In this document: positions 26,541 through 35,895 of the stretch, in pieces | Layout of the letters: each line of letters starts with the position of its first letter | How positions within the stretch are numbered: the first letter of the stretch is position 1 | NCBI GenBank assembly: GCA_942492795.1 | Contig: OW818639.1 | Location: forward strand, 372,001 to 436,000 | Origin: RGIG3178 sp942492795 | GTDB taxonomy: Bacteria; Bacillota; Clostridia; Christensenellales; QAND01 | Reading direction: 5' to 3' | Length of the DNA stretch: 64,000 bases | Notes under the pieces: generated by a model | Database searches by the model: none | What the model was told of the DNA's origin: nothing | Seen by the model: the letters and a program-made list of their open reading frames with translations, nothing else | Position numbers and translations under genes: made by a program

Positions 26541-27089
26541 TCAGAACTGAACCTTCACATTCTCCCGCTGTTCTGCCGCGATTTCGAACATTTCGCGCTT
26601 TTCGAAGCGGAACATTCCGGCGACGATGGAGCTCGGGAAAGACTCGCGCTTGGTGTTGTAATCGCGAACGATGGCGTTGTAGTATTTTCTGGAGCTTGCG
26701 ATATCGTTTTCGATCACGCTCAACTGCCCCTGCAATTCCAGGAAGTTCTGGTTCGCCTTGAGGTCGGGATAGGCTTCCGCTACAGCGAAGAGGGAGCGCA
26801 GCGATTGTGTCAGCATGTTTTCGCCCGCGATCCTGTCCTGGGTCGTCGTTGCCCCGGCCGCGATGTTGCGCGCCGCCACTACCTTTTCAAACGTCGCAGA
26901 TTCGTGTTGCGCGTATCCCTTCACGGTCTCGACCATGTTGGGGACGAGGTCATAGCGCTTTTTCATATACACATCCATCGTTGAAAAAGCTTCTTCAATC
27001 GAATTCTTCAGTTTTACAAAGCCGTTGTACGATCCCATAAGCCATAAGGCAATAACAACGACAACACCGATGACAATATAAACAGTCAT
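26541..27089 (-). CDS. lemA: LemA family protein
   Basis: 182 residues. One N-terminal membrane helix (TVYIVIGVVVVIALWL) and then a cytosolic helical LemA domain with YNGFVKLKNSIEEAFSTMDV, KKRYDLVPNMVETVKGYA, ENDIASSRKYYNAIVRDYN and a C-terminal FEIAAEQRENVKVQF. Start ATG 27089 is chosen for GGAGGTTGAC directly upstream; 25 further codons upstream have none. It is co-transcribed with the DUF2207 gene. The family is widespread but its biochemical role is not settled. Confidence 0.92.
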   Translation of the reverse strand: MTVYIVIGVVVVIALWLMGSYNGFVKLKNSIEEAFSTMDVYMKKRYDLVPNMVETVKGYAQHESATFEKVVAARNIAAGATTTQDRIAGENMLTQSLRSLFAVAEAYPDLKANQNFLELQGQLSVIENDIASSRKYYNAIVRDYNTKRESFPSSIVAGMFRFEKREMFEIAAEQRENVKVQF

Positions 27090-27120
27090 GTCAACCTCCA
27101 TAGTGATAGATTCTACTCTT

Positions 27121-27148
27121 ATTATATACACAACAAAGCGCGTTACAA
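27121..27148 (-). promoter_or_regulatory. promoter of lemA-DUF2207
   Basis: Minus strand -35 TTGTAA (27148-27143), 16 bp spacer, consensus -10 TATAAT (27126-27121), about 30 nt before the lemA ribosome site. Confidence 0.6.
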
Positions 27149-27357
27149 TTGTTTTTTCACGCATCAGGCATTTTTTGCCTTTGTAGCGCTTTTAGCGATG
27201 TGTTGACGCAATTTGCCCCCGTTTGAAGCTGTGTTTGACCAATCCTGTCGCAGCTCCGGTTTATGGACCTCTGTTAGCAAATTATCGACGCTTCTGTTTT
27301 TCTCTGCTATACTATAGGTAACATCAACCATAGAAAGAGGCTAAGGGAGGGATTCTT

Positions 27358-28770
27358 ATGAACCGTCACCTTTTTTGGCGTTTTTGCGCATGCCTGCTTA
27401 TCCTCGCGTTTGGAACCCTGACCCTTTTTTGGGGTTGCTTCCGCTCGAATGTCGATGTCACCAAACTGCTCGGCAACCTGAAGTTGCCGCAAGAGGCCAA
27501 TAGAACGGAATGGGCCGTAAGCCTGGACAACGCAACCTTGACCCTGGGCGCCAAGTATGATGACATCACGCTGCCAATCATGCTGAAATTCATGCAGGCG
27601 CTTGTCGACGACAACTGGTACCTCAGTGAAAACAGCGCCTTTTTAGGCAACCGCAGCCTTGTCATCGCGTATGATTATGAATCGCAGCGCCTGCAATTGA
27701 ACTTTACGCAGTTGACCTTACAAGCGGAGTGGCCAAAAAGCGTGCTGTCCCCGTATCTTTCCCATATCACGCCCGTTTTTGCCTATGGGACCTATGCTTC
27801 GTTCCAAACGCGTGAGCTTCCCAACGTCGAGTCCGCCACAATGCATATTTACAACAATGTTGCCGCATCGGATATGGAAGCCTATGAAAAGACGCTGCTG
27901 AACGCGGGTTACGCGTTTGACAAAGAAACGGACGGACAGCGTTTTTTTAAGAAGAACACGGCGTTCGTCACATTGACGCTCAATACACCAACCAAACAGG
28001 CTGCCATCATCGTCGGCAGTTTTCGGGTATACGCCGTTGCGCTTCCCCCTTGGCCCGATCCGCTGCCGCAAACCATCAAGCGTATCTTGGCACCCGTTCC
28101 CGCCCTTTGCAAGGTGGAAAAATCGCAGGACGGCTTTGCGGCAAGCGCACAAGATCTGACCCTAACCGAACTGTATCATTTCGTTAAGGCACTGACCTCT
28201 TACTATGGCTGGACGGAGCCCAATGACAAAGGCGCACTGACACACGCCGCGGCGAACGTGGGGATGCAGGTGGTTTCCTTCGGCACAGCTGCCAACAAGC
28301 TGACCTTCCGGTTGTCCGGCACCGGCACCAATACGCCTTCCCCGTCCGCAAATCCTTCGCCTGTGCCAAGCAGTACCTTTCGGGACGAAGGTTTTGACGA
28401 CGGCCTGCCGGACTATGATTTCAGGCTGACCAAGGGCACCTATTCGGATAAGGATGCGATGGATGGCATCCTATCAGAATTCGGGCAAACCGCCGAGATG
28501 GCCAACTGGGAAGAGATCAAATCGCGCTATGCGGACAGGTTCGATGCCTTCCTCAACTACGTCGGCGTTGTCGGAAATGAGGATGTCTGGCTGCTGTACA
28601 AGAAAAGCGGCTATGACGGCATCCGGCACTATTTTCTGGCGCGCATCTCCGGCGTTTCCCGTGCCAATTTCAAGCTTTATGATTCGGTCGGAAACGAAGC
28701 GTGGCTTGGCTCCTGGTACGGCATAAACCTGCGCATACTGGTAAAAGTTCAGACCTCCGGCTCAAAATGA
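27358..28770 (+). CDS. unknown exported protein, probable lipoprotein
   Basis: 470 residues with an N-terminal hydrophobic segment ending LFWGC, a plausible lipobox with Cys near residue 27. The mature protein has several repeated-looking segments of about 90 residues and a Pro/Ser/Thr-rich linker (TNTPSPSANPSPVPSS, about residues 322-338). A C-terminal domain follows that contains WEEIKSRYADRFDAFLNYVG and YDGIRHYFLARISG. I recognise no family. Start ATG 27358 follows AGGGAGGGA; an extended -10 TGCTATACT lies at 27306-27313. The SpoIID-like gene follows 248 nt downstream on the same strand. Confidence 0.8.
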   Translation: MNRHLFWRFCACLLILAFGTLTLFWGCFRSNVDVTKLLGNLKLPQEANRTEWAVSLDNATLTLGAKYDDITLPIMLKFMQALVDDNWYLSENSAFLGNRSLVIAYDYESQRLQLNFTQLTLQAEWPKSVLSPYLSHITPVFAYGTYASFQTRELPNVESATMHIYNNVAASDMEAYEKTLLNAGYAFDKETDGQRFFKKNTAFVTLTLNTPTKQAAIIVGSFRVYAVALPPWPDPLPQTIKRILAPVPALCKVEKSQDGFAASAQDLTLTELYHFVKALTSYYGWTEPNDKGALTHAAANVGMQVVSFGTAANKLTFRLSGTGTNTPSPSANPSPVPSSTFRDEGFDDGLPDYDFRLTKGTYSDKDAMDGILSEFGQTAEMANWEEIKSRYADRFDAFLNYVGVVGNEDVWLLYKKSGYDGIRHYFLARISGVSRANFKLYDSVGNEAWLGSWYGINLRILVKVQTSGSK

Positions 28771-29018
28771 CGGGGAAGCAACGGCAAAATCGATTATTAT
28801 GGTTATAAATACCAAACTATCATGGTTTTGTATGTTGTATAACATTTTGTTTTTTATGGCATCCGTGCTATCATGAAAAGAGTGAAAGCCCGTCTTCTAA
28901 AGACCAGGCGAACCTTGCATGGGTCTTTTGGGACTTAGACACGGACCATCTCTGCATCGTCCACCAACGACGGCATGTCGGAACGGCCTGCTGGACATGC
29001 CCTTAAGGAGCATTCCTA

Positions 29019-31271
29019 ATGAAGCTTTTCAAAAAAGTCATATCGCTGTTATTGTGTTTTGCCTTCTGCTTGTCTACCTATCTTTTTGCCGAACCGGTCG
29101 CATTGGCCCAGCCTGCCGCCGCTGCGGACGCGGATGCTTCAACCATCCGCGTATTGCTTTCAACGGGCGATCTGACAGCGATTCCGTTCACCATCAGCGG
29201 CGTATACGGTATCGCCGAAAAGCCGGAACTTAACCGGCTGGCGGAAGGAAGCTACAGCGTAAACAATGCCGGCGGAACATTGACGTTGACCAACACCGAT
29301 ACCGATACGGTGATTGTATCCGGCCTTGCAACGGTCACGATCAAGGAATACCAAAACGCAAGCGGCACCAACCTGATCGGTCTTACGGCCAAGGGCAAAA
29401 ATTACAAGTACCTCGGCAATATGAAGTTCTTTGCGGACGGGGTGTACGTCGATGCGGTAAACCATATCTATCTGGAAAAATATCTGACCGGCGTCCTCGC
29501 CAACGAGATGGGCAGTTCTTTTCCGCTGGAGGCGCTCAAAGCACAAGCCGTCGCGGCCCGCTGCTACGCATACAAATCGTTGGAGGGAAGCCGAAGCGCG
29601 CGCTTTGACATCAGCGACTATGCCAACACACAGGCATACTCCGGCTATACCACCAACAGCAAGATCCTCCAGGCCGTGATGGAGACGGCAAAACAGGTCT
29701 TGACCTACGACGGGAGTGTCATCACGGCTTATTTCGCGGCAAGCAACGGCGGCCAGACAGACCGAACGGAGAACGTCTGGTCTGCAGCGCTTCCCTATTT
29801 TAAAATCCAGGACGATCCTTATGATCTTGAAAAAGGGCCCAGCGAATCCGTGTATTTCCCTGTCGGCAACACAACCGACAAGCCGGAGGATATGCCAACA
29901 CTGCCGCTTGAGCCGTTGGCGATCGCAAAAACATACGGCGCGAGCCGTGTTGCGATGTACCGTCGTCCCGACACGGCAAGCACGAAAATGCCGTCTTTAA
30001 AGCGCGGAACGGTCGTATGGATCTATGAAATGACCTCTGCCTGGGTAAAGGCAAAAGTCGGGGATAAGGTCGGTTTCATCCCGACACGGTATACGCGCAT
30101 CTACAATCTGCAGGCGCTCGTATCCTCATCGGGCCGAAAACTGATGTCGGGACCATCCACCCGAAGCAAGCCGCAACTCGTCCTGCCCAGAAACGCAGTG
30201 GTCACCCTTCAAACATACGGGACGTGGTGCAGGGTAAGCTATAACGGCACCATCGGATACGTCGCGTCAAAGTATCTGCGTTTAACAACGCACGAAGCGC
30301 CGCCGCAGATCGCCTTGCAGGCCGGCAACACCTTCACGGTCACTTCGCGCATTTATCTGAAATCTGCGGCCAAATCCAGGAGCAAATCGCTTTTAAGGCT
30401 CTCCGCAGGCGCAAGGGTAACGTTGATCGCCCAAGGCGCAGACTGGTATCAGGTGAGCATCAACGGCAAAACCGGATATGTACAGCCGAAATACCTGCAA
30501 TTGGTCATCCCCTCTTTGGTATTGACAACACAAGGCTTTGGCGACACACCGGCGCCCTCCAACGACATACGCTACAGCCAGGACACCATGGACGCACGGT
30601 TGGTGGATTTTCTCAAAACGATGGGCATCAACGCTCTCAGCACCGCCAACGCGTCCCTGCCGGACGGGCAGAAATACTATACGGTAGCGGACAGCGTTAA
30701 GGTAAAGTCCGTCATCGGCATCGTCTGTTATCAGACCGACAATAAGCCCTATTGTCTGCACAATGCGGCGGCGACCGTTACCAAGCATACCGCGGCAAAC
30801 TGTCCGAGCAAGGATTTTACAGGTGCAAAGTTGACCGTGATGCTCAAGGCGAAAAAGGAGAATGCCGCGAAACTCGGCGGGTATGATCTTGTTGATTACA
30901 CCTGGAGTTTCCAATTCACCATCCCGGATATGCTCAAATCGAACAACTACCCGCAATGGAAGGTTTTTGTGTCGACGCGCGGCTATCGTATCTACGCGTC
31001 GGAACGGACAAACAACGAAAGCGGAATCGACTGCTTTGTTCTGGTCAACCGCAGGTACGGCCACGGAATAGGCATGAGCCAGTGGGGGGCGTACCAGCGC
31101 GCCTTAAGCGCCGATCCTGCCGTCAGCCAATACACAAGCATCCTGAGTTTCTACTATCCCGGCACACAGCTCGGTGCGCTTGGCATTGTAGAGGCGCCTT
31201 TGCCCTCGCTGCCATCCTCTTTGAACCCGAACACCGTGCATGCGCCGGTGTCGTCCCCGAATACGGATTGA
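29019..31271 (+). CDS. SpoIID/LytB-like protein with three inserted SH3 domains
   Basis: 750 residues with a signal peptide (about 1-30). The first part of the SpoIID/LytB lytic transglycosylase domain lies at about 150-268 (EKYLTGVLANEMGSSFPLEA, then LKAQAVAARCYAY, AASNGGQT, LPYFKIQDDPYD). Its normal C-terminal end, GHGIGMSQWGAYQRA, appears only at 681-695. Between them sit three bacterial SH3 repeats (about 308-362, 368-422, 438-494), each ending in GYV/GFI-type strands, plus a segment of about 150 residues. SpoIID enzymes cleave peptidoglycan stripped of stem peptides during engulfment. This one may act in engulfment or general wall remodelling; the SH3 modules probably bind wall. ATG 29019 follows AAGGAGC. 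Confidence 0.85.
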   Translation: MKLFKKVISLLLCFAFCLSTYLFAEPVALAQPAAAADADASTIRVLLSTGDLTAIPFTISGVYGIAEKPELNRLAEGSYSVNNAGGTLTLTNTDTDTVIVSGLATVTIKEYQNASGTNLIGLTAKGKNYKYLGNMKFFADGVYVDAVNHIYLEKYLTGVLANEMGSSFPLEALKAQAVAARCYAYKSLEGSRSARFDISDYANTQAYSGYTTNSKILQAVMETAKQVLTYDGSVITAYFAASNGGQTDRTENVWSAALPYFKIQDDPYDLEKGPSESVYFPVGNTTDKPEDMPTLPLEPLAIAKTYGASRVAMYRRPDTASTKMPSLKRGTVVWIYEMTSAWVKAKVGDKVGFIPTRYTRIYNLQALVSSSGRKLMSGPSTRSKPQLVLPRNAVVTLQTYGTWCRVSYNGTIGYVASKYLRLTTHEAPPQIALQAGNTFTVTSRIYLKSAAKSRSKSLLRLSAGARVTLIAQGADWYQVSINGKTGYVQPKYLQLVIPSLVLTTQGFGDTPAPSNDIRYSQDTMDARLVDFLKTMGINALSTANASLPDGQKYYTVADSVKVKSVIGIVCYQTDNKPYCLHNAAATVTKHTAANCPSKDFTGAKLTVMLKAKKENAAKLGGYDLVDYTWSFQFTIPDMLKSNNYPQWKVFVSTRGYRIYASERTNNESGIDCFVLVNRRYGHGIGMSQWGAYQRALSADPAVSQYTSILSFYYPGTQLGALGIVEAPLPSLPSSLNPNTVHAPVSSPNTD

Positions 31272-31302
31272 ACCTGACATTGTAAAATAGGATCCTGCGG
31301 CT

Positions 31303-31347
31303 AAAAGACCCTTGCACGGCAAACAGTCCCGTGCAAGGGTCTTTTTT
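31303..31347 (+). terminator. intrinsic terminator after the SpoIID-like gene
   Basis: Perfect 17-bp stem AAAAGACCCTTGCACGG / CCGTGCAAGGGTCTTTT with a 9-nt loop and six T. Confidence 0.92.
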
Positions 31348-31447
31348 ATTGCTTCACGGCGGTGGGATTTCAACCTGCTGACACAGGCAGAACCGATATC
31401 TGCACGATGCGAACCGTGCTCTTATAGGCCATGCCGGCCGAATTTCT

Positions 31448-31930
31448 CTACGGTGTTTTACTCGGCGACGGGCTTGGCGTTTTGGTGGGCGAGGGGGTCG
31501 GCGTCTTTACGGCTTCAAGCACCCCGTAGTCCTTTAGCAGATAGCCGGTTTGGCTTTGGTAGCTGACCATCCACCATGTACCGGACTCTCCGAGATATGG
31601 CAAGGTGACGTTGTGCTTCACTTCGCCGAGGATATCCGCAGTCGTGGAAGGCTGCTTGCGGATCCTGACGGTGGCGGCCGAACTCGAAAGCTTGACGCGG
31701 ATCACTTGCGATGAAGGCGTCGGAGTCGCCGTCGGTTTGATGGTGGGCGTCGGCGTCACGACCGCCATCAACGTAGCCGAAATGGTGGGCGTGGGTTGGG
31801 GATTCTTATTAAACAGCGAACGAACCGCAAAGAATGCAACAACCAACAAAATGATGACCGACAAAATTAACAGGATACCCAGCACCAACCGCCCGGGTTG
31901 TCTGACTTTGTACATATGTCTTCCTTTCAT
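31448..31930 (-). CDS. membrane-anchored SH3-domain protein
   Basis: 160 residues from ATG 31930 (GGAGGG upstream; ATG 31915 with AAGGAAG is an alternative). One N-terminal membrane helix (LVLGILLILSVIILLVVAFF) is followed by a Pro/Thr-rich spacer with repeated PTPT motifs, one SH3-like domain (ATVRIRKQPSTTADILGEV ... GYLLKDYG) and a second Pro/Ser/Thr-Lys-rich tail. It is a probable cell-wall-binding surface protein. The gene is convergent with the SpoIID-like gene. Confidence 0.78.
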   Translation of the reverse strand: MKGRHMYKVRQPGRLVLGILLILSVIILLVVAFFAVRSLFNKNPQPTPTISATLMAVVTPTPTIKPTATPTPSSQVIRVKLSSSAATVRIRKQPSTTADILGEVKHNVTLPYLGESGTWWMVSYQSQTGYLLKDYGVLEAVKTPTPSPTKTPSPSPSKTP

Positions 31931-32033
31931 GTTTCTCCCTCCCGCCACCGCTTATGGCAAGAGCCTCCTGCGTCGTTTGAAAGCAAGAGGCTTCTGCCGC
32001 ATGCCTAACAGGTCAAGGCACCGAACCTTTTGG

Positions 32034-32711
32034 TTACAGTCCCAATTCACCTTTCATTTTCAAGAGTTCCTCATCGACCGAAGCGCTGCCCTGTTTTTCG
32101 TACTTTTCTTCCAGCGCTTTGGCTTCATCCACAGGTTGCGTATTAAGTTCCGCCATGGCAGATGCTTCATCCAGCATTTTATCCGCCTTGCTTTCCATAC
32201 GCCCGAAAGCGCTCATGGCTTCCTGTGTCTTCCCTACCGTGGAAACGACTTCGTTGAGCTTTTCCTGCGATTTTGCCACAGCGACCTTGGCCTTTATCAT
32301 CTCACGGCGCGCGCTGAGCGTCTCGATTTCCGCAGACAGCTTGTCATGCATCTGACGCATTTTGATCGCGTTTTCATGCGCTGCGGCATAGGCGGTTTTC
32401 AGCCCGGCGCCAGCCGCTTCTGTCTGTTGTTTCTTGTTGATAAATACGCGGGCATCCCCTTCGTTTCCGGCTACCAGCGCCTTCTTTGCCAGGTCCGCAT
32501 ATTTTTCCACTTCCTCCTGGTTTTCGTCGACCAGCCGTTTGGTGCGGGTTTCCTGCGCCATCACACCGGCTGTTTCCTTCTTTACCTCCGCCAGGTCTTC
32601 TACCATATCACGCATATATTGATCGATCATTTTAGAAGGATCTTCCATCTTGTCCAACAATGCGTTGACGTTCGATTTGATTATATCGCCGAATCTCTCC
32701 AGTATTGACAT
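32034..32711 (-). CDS. pspA: PspA/IM30 family membrane-stress protein
   Basis: 225 residues, almost entirely helical coiled coil, no membrane segment. The N-terminus MSILERFGDIIKSNVNALLD and DPSKMIDQYMRDM are typical. Family members form ESCRT-III-like assemblies on the inner membrane and protect it under envelope stress. It is transcribed together with the TPM-like membrane protein gene upstream (58 nt gap), so both probably serve the envelope. The regulator is not visible. Confidence 0.92.
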   Translation of the reverse strand: MSILERFGDIIKSNVNALLDKMEDPSKMIDQYMRDMVEDLAEVKKETAGVMAQETRTKRLVDENQEEVEKYADLAKKALVAGNEGDARVFINKKQQTEAAGAGLKTAYAAAHENAIKMRQMHDKLSAEIETLSARREMIKAKVAVAKSQEKLNEVVSTVGKTQEAMSAFGRMESKADKMLDEASAMAELNTQPVDEAKALEEKYEKQGSASVDEELLKMKGELGL

Positions 32712-32769
32712 CGTTTCTCCTCCTCATAATGTACGTTATTTCGTGCAGCACTTCTTGTGTAGCCGACGA

Positions 32770-33807
32770 CTATTGTTTGTCGTCATCGTATTTTTCCGCC
32801 AGAATTTCAACCTCCTTGTCGCCGAATTTTTCCAGTGGTGTTTTAAGCAGTTCCTCGGTCTGCTGTGCTTCGAGGTTCTTCTGTTTTTTGGCGTTTTGCC
32901 ACCAGAAGAACAATACGACTACCAGCGCCAATACGCCGAGCACGATCATCACCGTGATCCAGGGGGACTTTGTCACGCTCATGATGCGTTCCCCTGCATC
33001 GTTGAAGGCTTTGCTGAACATCTCATCTTCGCTTAAGCTGTCATCGTAATAATAGCGGGTTATATAATCGAGCAGGATGTCCGCCGCCTCGGTATCGATG
33101 ACTGTTTCTGCCTGTCTCCCGCAGACATATTGGTCTAGGGGCTTACCATTGCTGTTGTACTCGAAAAAGACGAGCAGAATATGCGCTTCGTCGGTAAACA
33201 GCTCATCATACAAACGCTGAGCATATTCATCCAGTTGGTTGACTGTAGGATTATGCGAGCCGTCGACGGTATCGGTCAGGTATAAGTATGGCTGTACCCC
33301 CGTTTTTTTGTAGAAATTCTTCATCCCCGCCAGAAGCGTGGTTTTATTTTGGATCCAGCCCAACTCGTCGGTATAATAGGCGGTTTCATTCACGGAACCC
33401 GCGGGCAGCGCAACGCGCTGTACGGTGGATTTCGTGATATCCGTTGTGTCGCCCCCGCCGAAAATGGAGCCAAGATTGGTAAAGGTAAGAACGACGACCA
33501 ACAGGATGATCAGAACGACAACGCTCAGACACCCGCATCCTGAAGTTCCTGCACCGCCGCCGCTTCGACCCGATCCAAAATTGAGTGGGCCCATCCCGCC
33601 GCCAAAAAACTGCCTGCCTCCACCCATGAAAGAGCCGCCGCCGGTTGGCATTCTGCCGCCGGATGAGCCGCTGCCGAACATGCCGCTGCCAAAAGAACCG
33701 CCGCGCCCGCTGCTAAAGCCTCCGAAGCTTCGTCCGCCGCTGCTTCTGCTGCCGCCAAAGGAACCTCCGCTGCTTCTGCCGCCGGATGAGCCACCGCCTC
33801 TGCCCAT
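32770..33807 (-). CDS. Gly/Ser-rich membrane protein with TPM-like domain
   Basis: 345 residues from ATG 33807 (GGAGGG upstream). The first about 95 residues are Gly/Ser/Arg low-complexity sequence (SSGGR, FGGS repeats). A CGC motif follows, then a membrane helix (LSVVVLIILLVVVLTF), an external TPM-like domain with VQPYLYLTDTVDG and EAHILLVFFEYN, and a second membrane helix (TVMIVLGVLALVVVLFFWW). The pairing with pspA suggests envelope maintenance. The mirror-image glycine tail of the DUF2207 protein is notable. Function unproven. Confidence 0.8.
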   Translation of the reverse strand: MGRGGGSSGGRSSGGSFGGSRSSGGRSFGGFSSGRGGSFGSGMFGSGSSGGRMPTGGGSFMGGGRQFFGGGMGPLNFGSGRSGGGAGTSGCGCLSVVVLIILLVVVLTFTNLGSIFGGGDTTDITKSTVQRVALPAGSVNETAYYTDELGWIQNKTTLLAGMKNFYKKTGVQPYLYLTDTVDGSHNPTVNQLDEYAQRLYDELFTDEAHILLVFFEYNSNGKPLDQYVCGRQAETVIDTEAADILLDYITRYYYDDSLSEDEMFSKAFNDAGERIMSVTKSPWITVMIVLGVLALVVVLFFWWQNAKKQKNLEAQQTEELLKTPLEKFGDKEVEILAEKYDDDKQ

Positions 33808-33914
33808 TGATAACCCTCCCCACCGGATATTCATTACTTGTGAGAATCCGTCAACCTGTCGGGATGTGTGAAACTAACAGAAATCAAAACCACGATATGC
33901 AACGCTTGTCTGAT

Positions 33915-34289
33915 TCAATCCTTTTTAAGCAGATCGCGGATCTCCGTGAGCAGCTGCTCTTCTCTGGAAGGTGCAGCAGGTACAGCCGGCTCTTCCACTT
34001 TTTTCTTTTTCATCCTGTCGAGTAATTTGATAAACATAAAGATACAAAAGGCTATAATCAGAAAATCTATGATCGCTTGAATAAACAAGCCATAGTTGAC
34101 GGAGGCACTCCCTACGGTGATTTTCAGCTGTTGAAAATTAACGCCTCCCAAAACGAGCCCGAACAACGGCATCAGGATGTCTTCGACCAGCGACGCGATG
34201 ATCTTGCCTATTGCGCCGCCGATGATGATCCCGATAGCCAGATCCAATACATTCCCTTTAGCAATGAATTCTTTGAATTCCTTAACCAT
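33915..34289 (-). CDS. mscL: large-conductance mechanosensitive channel
   Basis: 124 residues from ATG 34289 (MVKEFKEFIAKGNVLDLAIG), which matches the usual MscL N-terminus. Two membrane helices (about 15-45 and 65-90) flank a periplasmic loop, and a charged C-terminal helix ends the protein (EEQLLTEIRDLLKK). It forms a homopentameric emergency pore opened by membrane tension during hypo-osmotic shock. Upstream in-frame codons carry no ribosome site. Confidence 0.95.
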   Translation of the reverse strand: MVKEFKEFIAKGNVLDLAIGIIIGGAIGKIIASLVEDILMPLFGLVLGGVNFQQLKITVGSASVNYGLFIQAIIDFLIIAFCIFMFIKLLDRMKKKKVEEPAVPAAPSREEQLLTEIRDLLKKD

Positions 34290-34590
34290 TTTGTTGCCTC
34301 CCCATCGTGTGAAATCTCCTTGTGTTTCGCTCTTGATAACCAATGGCAAAATACAGTTGTTTCTTCGTCCGGTTCACGGCAGTTAAGAATGTTCTTTGAA
34401 TTTGATCGCCCAACATCGTTCGACCTTATCCTAGTATATCAGCGTTATGCGGATTCACAAAGTACAATTCATAAATTTACAAAAAAATCAATTTTGCAAC
34501 AAAAAATGATGGATCGTTTTCCGCTGCGTTGTGCTATAATCATTCTACGTCTCTCTAAAACCGGTATCAAACAACGAGGAGGGGATTGTG

Positions 34591-34842
34591 ATGGATGAGC
34601 ATATTATGTCTTCGCGCAGGATCCTGAAATTCAACTATATCCCCGATGAAAAGGTCCTGAAAGTCGTCTTCAACCACGGTATGACGTATCTGTACAGCAA
34701 CGTTCCGGACAGCATCTATGATGCGCTGAAGAAGTCCCGGGATCCCAGCCTGTTTTTCGACAAGAAGATTTACGGCCATTATACCCTGTTGGGTCAGCAT
34801 TTCTTTCACAACGTGCGGGATTACAACGAATCCGTGATATGA
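34591..34842 (+). CDS. KTSC-domain protein
   Basis: 83 residues, a single KTSC domain (LKFNYIPDEKVLKVVFNHG, TYLYSNVPDSIYDALKKS, FFDKKIYGHY). These small proteins occur alone or fused to larger ones and are thought to bind nucleic acid or protein; no function is established. ATG 34591 is preceded by GAGGAGGGG; GTG 34588 is an alternative start. Confidence 0.82.
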   Translation: MDEHIMSSRRILKFNYIPDEKVLKVVFNHGMTYLYSNVPDSIYDALKKSRDPSLFFDKKIYGHYTLLGQHFFHNVRDYNESVI

Positions 34843-34906
34843 ATAAAGGGCTTTGCACAAAGCAACAAATCTGTCTGCCGTTTATCACAACATTGATCCG
34901 CTAACC

Positions 34907-34933
34907 AAAAGCCCTTTACAAGGGCTTTTCTTG
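34907..34933 (+). terminator. intrinsic terminator
   Basis: Stem AAAAGCCCTT / AGGGCTTTT with a four-base loop, between the convergent KTSC and glycerophosphodiesterase genes; usable in both directions. Confidence 0.75.
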
Positions 34934-34982
34934 TTGTATGCCGCGACATGCGACGACAGCACAACAAATCCTTCCAACGATG

Positions 34983-35702
34983 CTAAACAAGGGATCGCGC
35001 TACGTCGGGGGCTTTTGTCATAATGCCATCCGCCTGTTGCTCCATGCAAAACCGCATGGACGCCTTGTCATTGATCGACCAGAAGTATACCGCGATGCCA
35101 TGTTCATGGCTGTCACGGACAAGGTTTGGTATCCACAGGGAATTTCTTGCGGGAAGAATGGCATATGCGCCAAGCGATTTCGCATAGCTCCACGGTTTGG
35201 CCAGGATATCCCTGTATTGAAGCCCGATGCGGGCTTTGGGGTCGATGGTTCGGATCGTTTGAAGGCTTATGTGATTGAACGATGTGTAAAATACCCGCTC
35301 CTCCATCCCGAAACGCTTCACCAGTGCTACGATCTTATCCTCCATGCCCGCGAACAGATCGATGCTGTTCTTCAATTCAATGATGACGTCCAAAGAATGC
35401 GGGGCAATAAACGCCAGCACTTCATCCAGCGTGGTGATATACGCTTGCGCATCGTCGGGGAAAGCACGCGGACGCATCGCTCTTAGCTGCGCGTATGTCA
35501 GGTCCTTCACGGCACCGCTGCCAACCCAGGCGTGATCCACCGTTTCGTCATGCAGAAGCACCAGCGCACCGTCTTTGGTCATTTGTACATCCAGCTCTAT
35601 TGCATCGGCTTTCTGCGTGATCGCAAGCTCAAAAGCCGGCATGGTATTGTCCATCCTGTATGCGCTACTACCCCTGTGGGCAATTATTTTCGTGTTTTGC
35701 AT
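34983..35702 (-). CDS. glycerophosphodiester phosphodiesterase
   Basis: 239 residues, GDPD TIM-barrel. Catalytic His in IIAHRGSSAYRMDNT, then AIELDVQMTKDGALVLLHDE with metal-binding Glu and Asp and the second catalytic His. VIIELK and the C-terminal VYFWSINDK block are also present. It hydrolyses deacylated phospholipids to glycerol-3-phosphate. No signal peptide, so cytosolic. ATG 35702 follows GGGAGGA. No glp transport genes are adjacent. Confidence 0.92.
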   Translation of the reverse strand: MQNTKIIAHRGSSAYRMDNTMPAFELAITQKADAIELDVQMTKDGALVLLHDETVDHAWVGSGAVKDLTYAQLRAMRPRAFPDDAQAYITTLDEVLAFIAPHSLDVIIELKNSIDLFAGMEDKIVALVKRFGMEERVFYTSFNHISLQTIRTIDPKARIGLQYRDILAKPWSYAKSLGAYAILPARNSLWIPNLVRDSHEHGIAVYFWSINDKASMRFCMEQQADGIMTKAPDVARSLV

Positions 35703-35895
35703 GGCTTGTCCTCCCGCTTTTATACGCATCGCTATGGATTCATTGTACATCAAGTCTTCGGCTTCCGATATAGGCAGCTTGGTTTGACAACACCGCAGCT
35801 AGACAAAATAACTTCTCAAAAACCAATTTAATCGTTGCATTTGGGTGTGATTAAAATATACTCAAACTGTATCATACTTTAGGAGGTTTTTGGCT

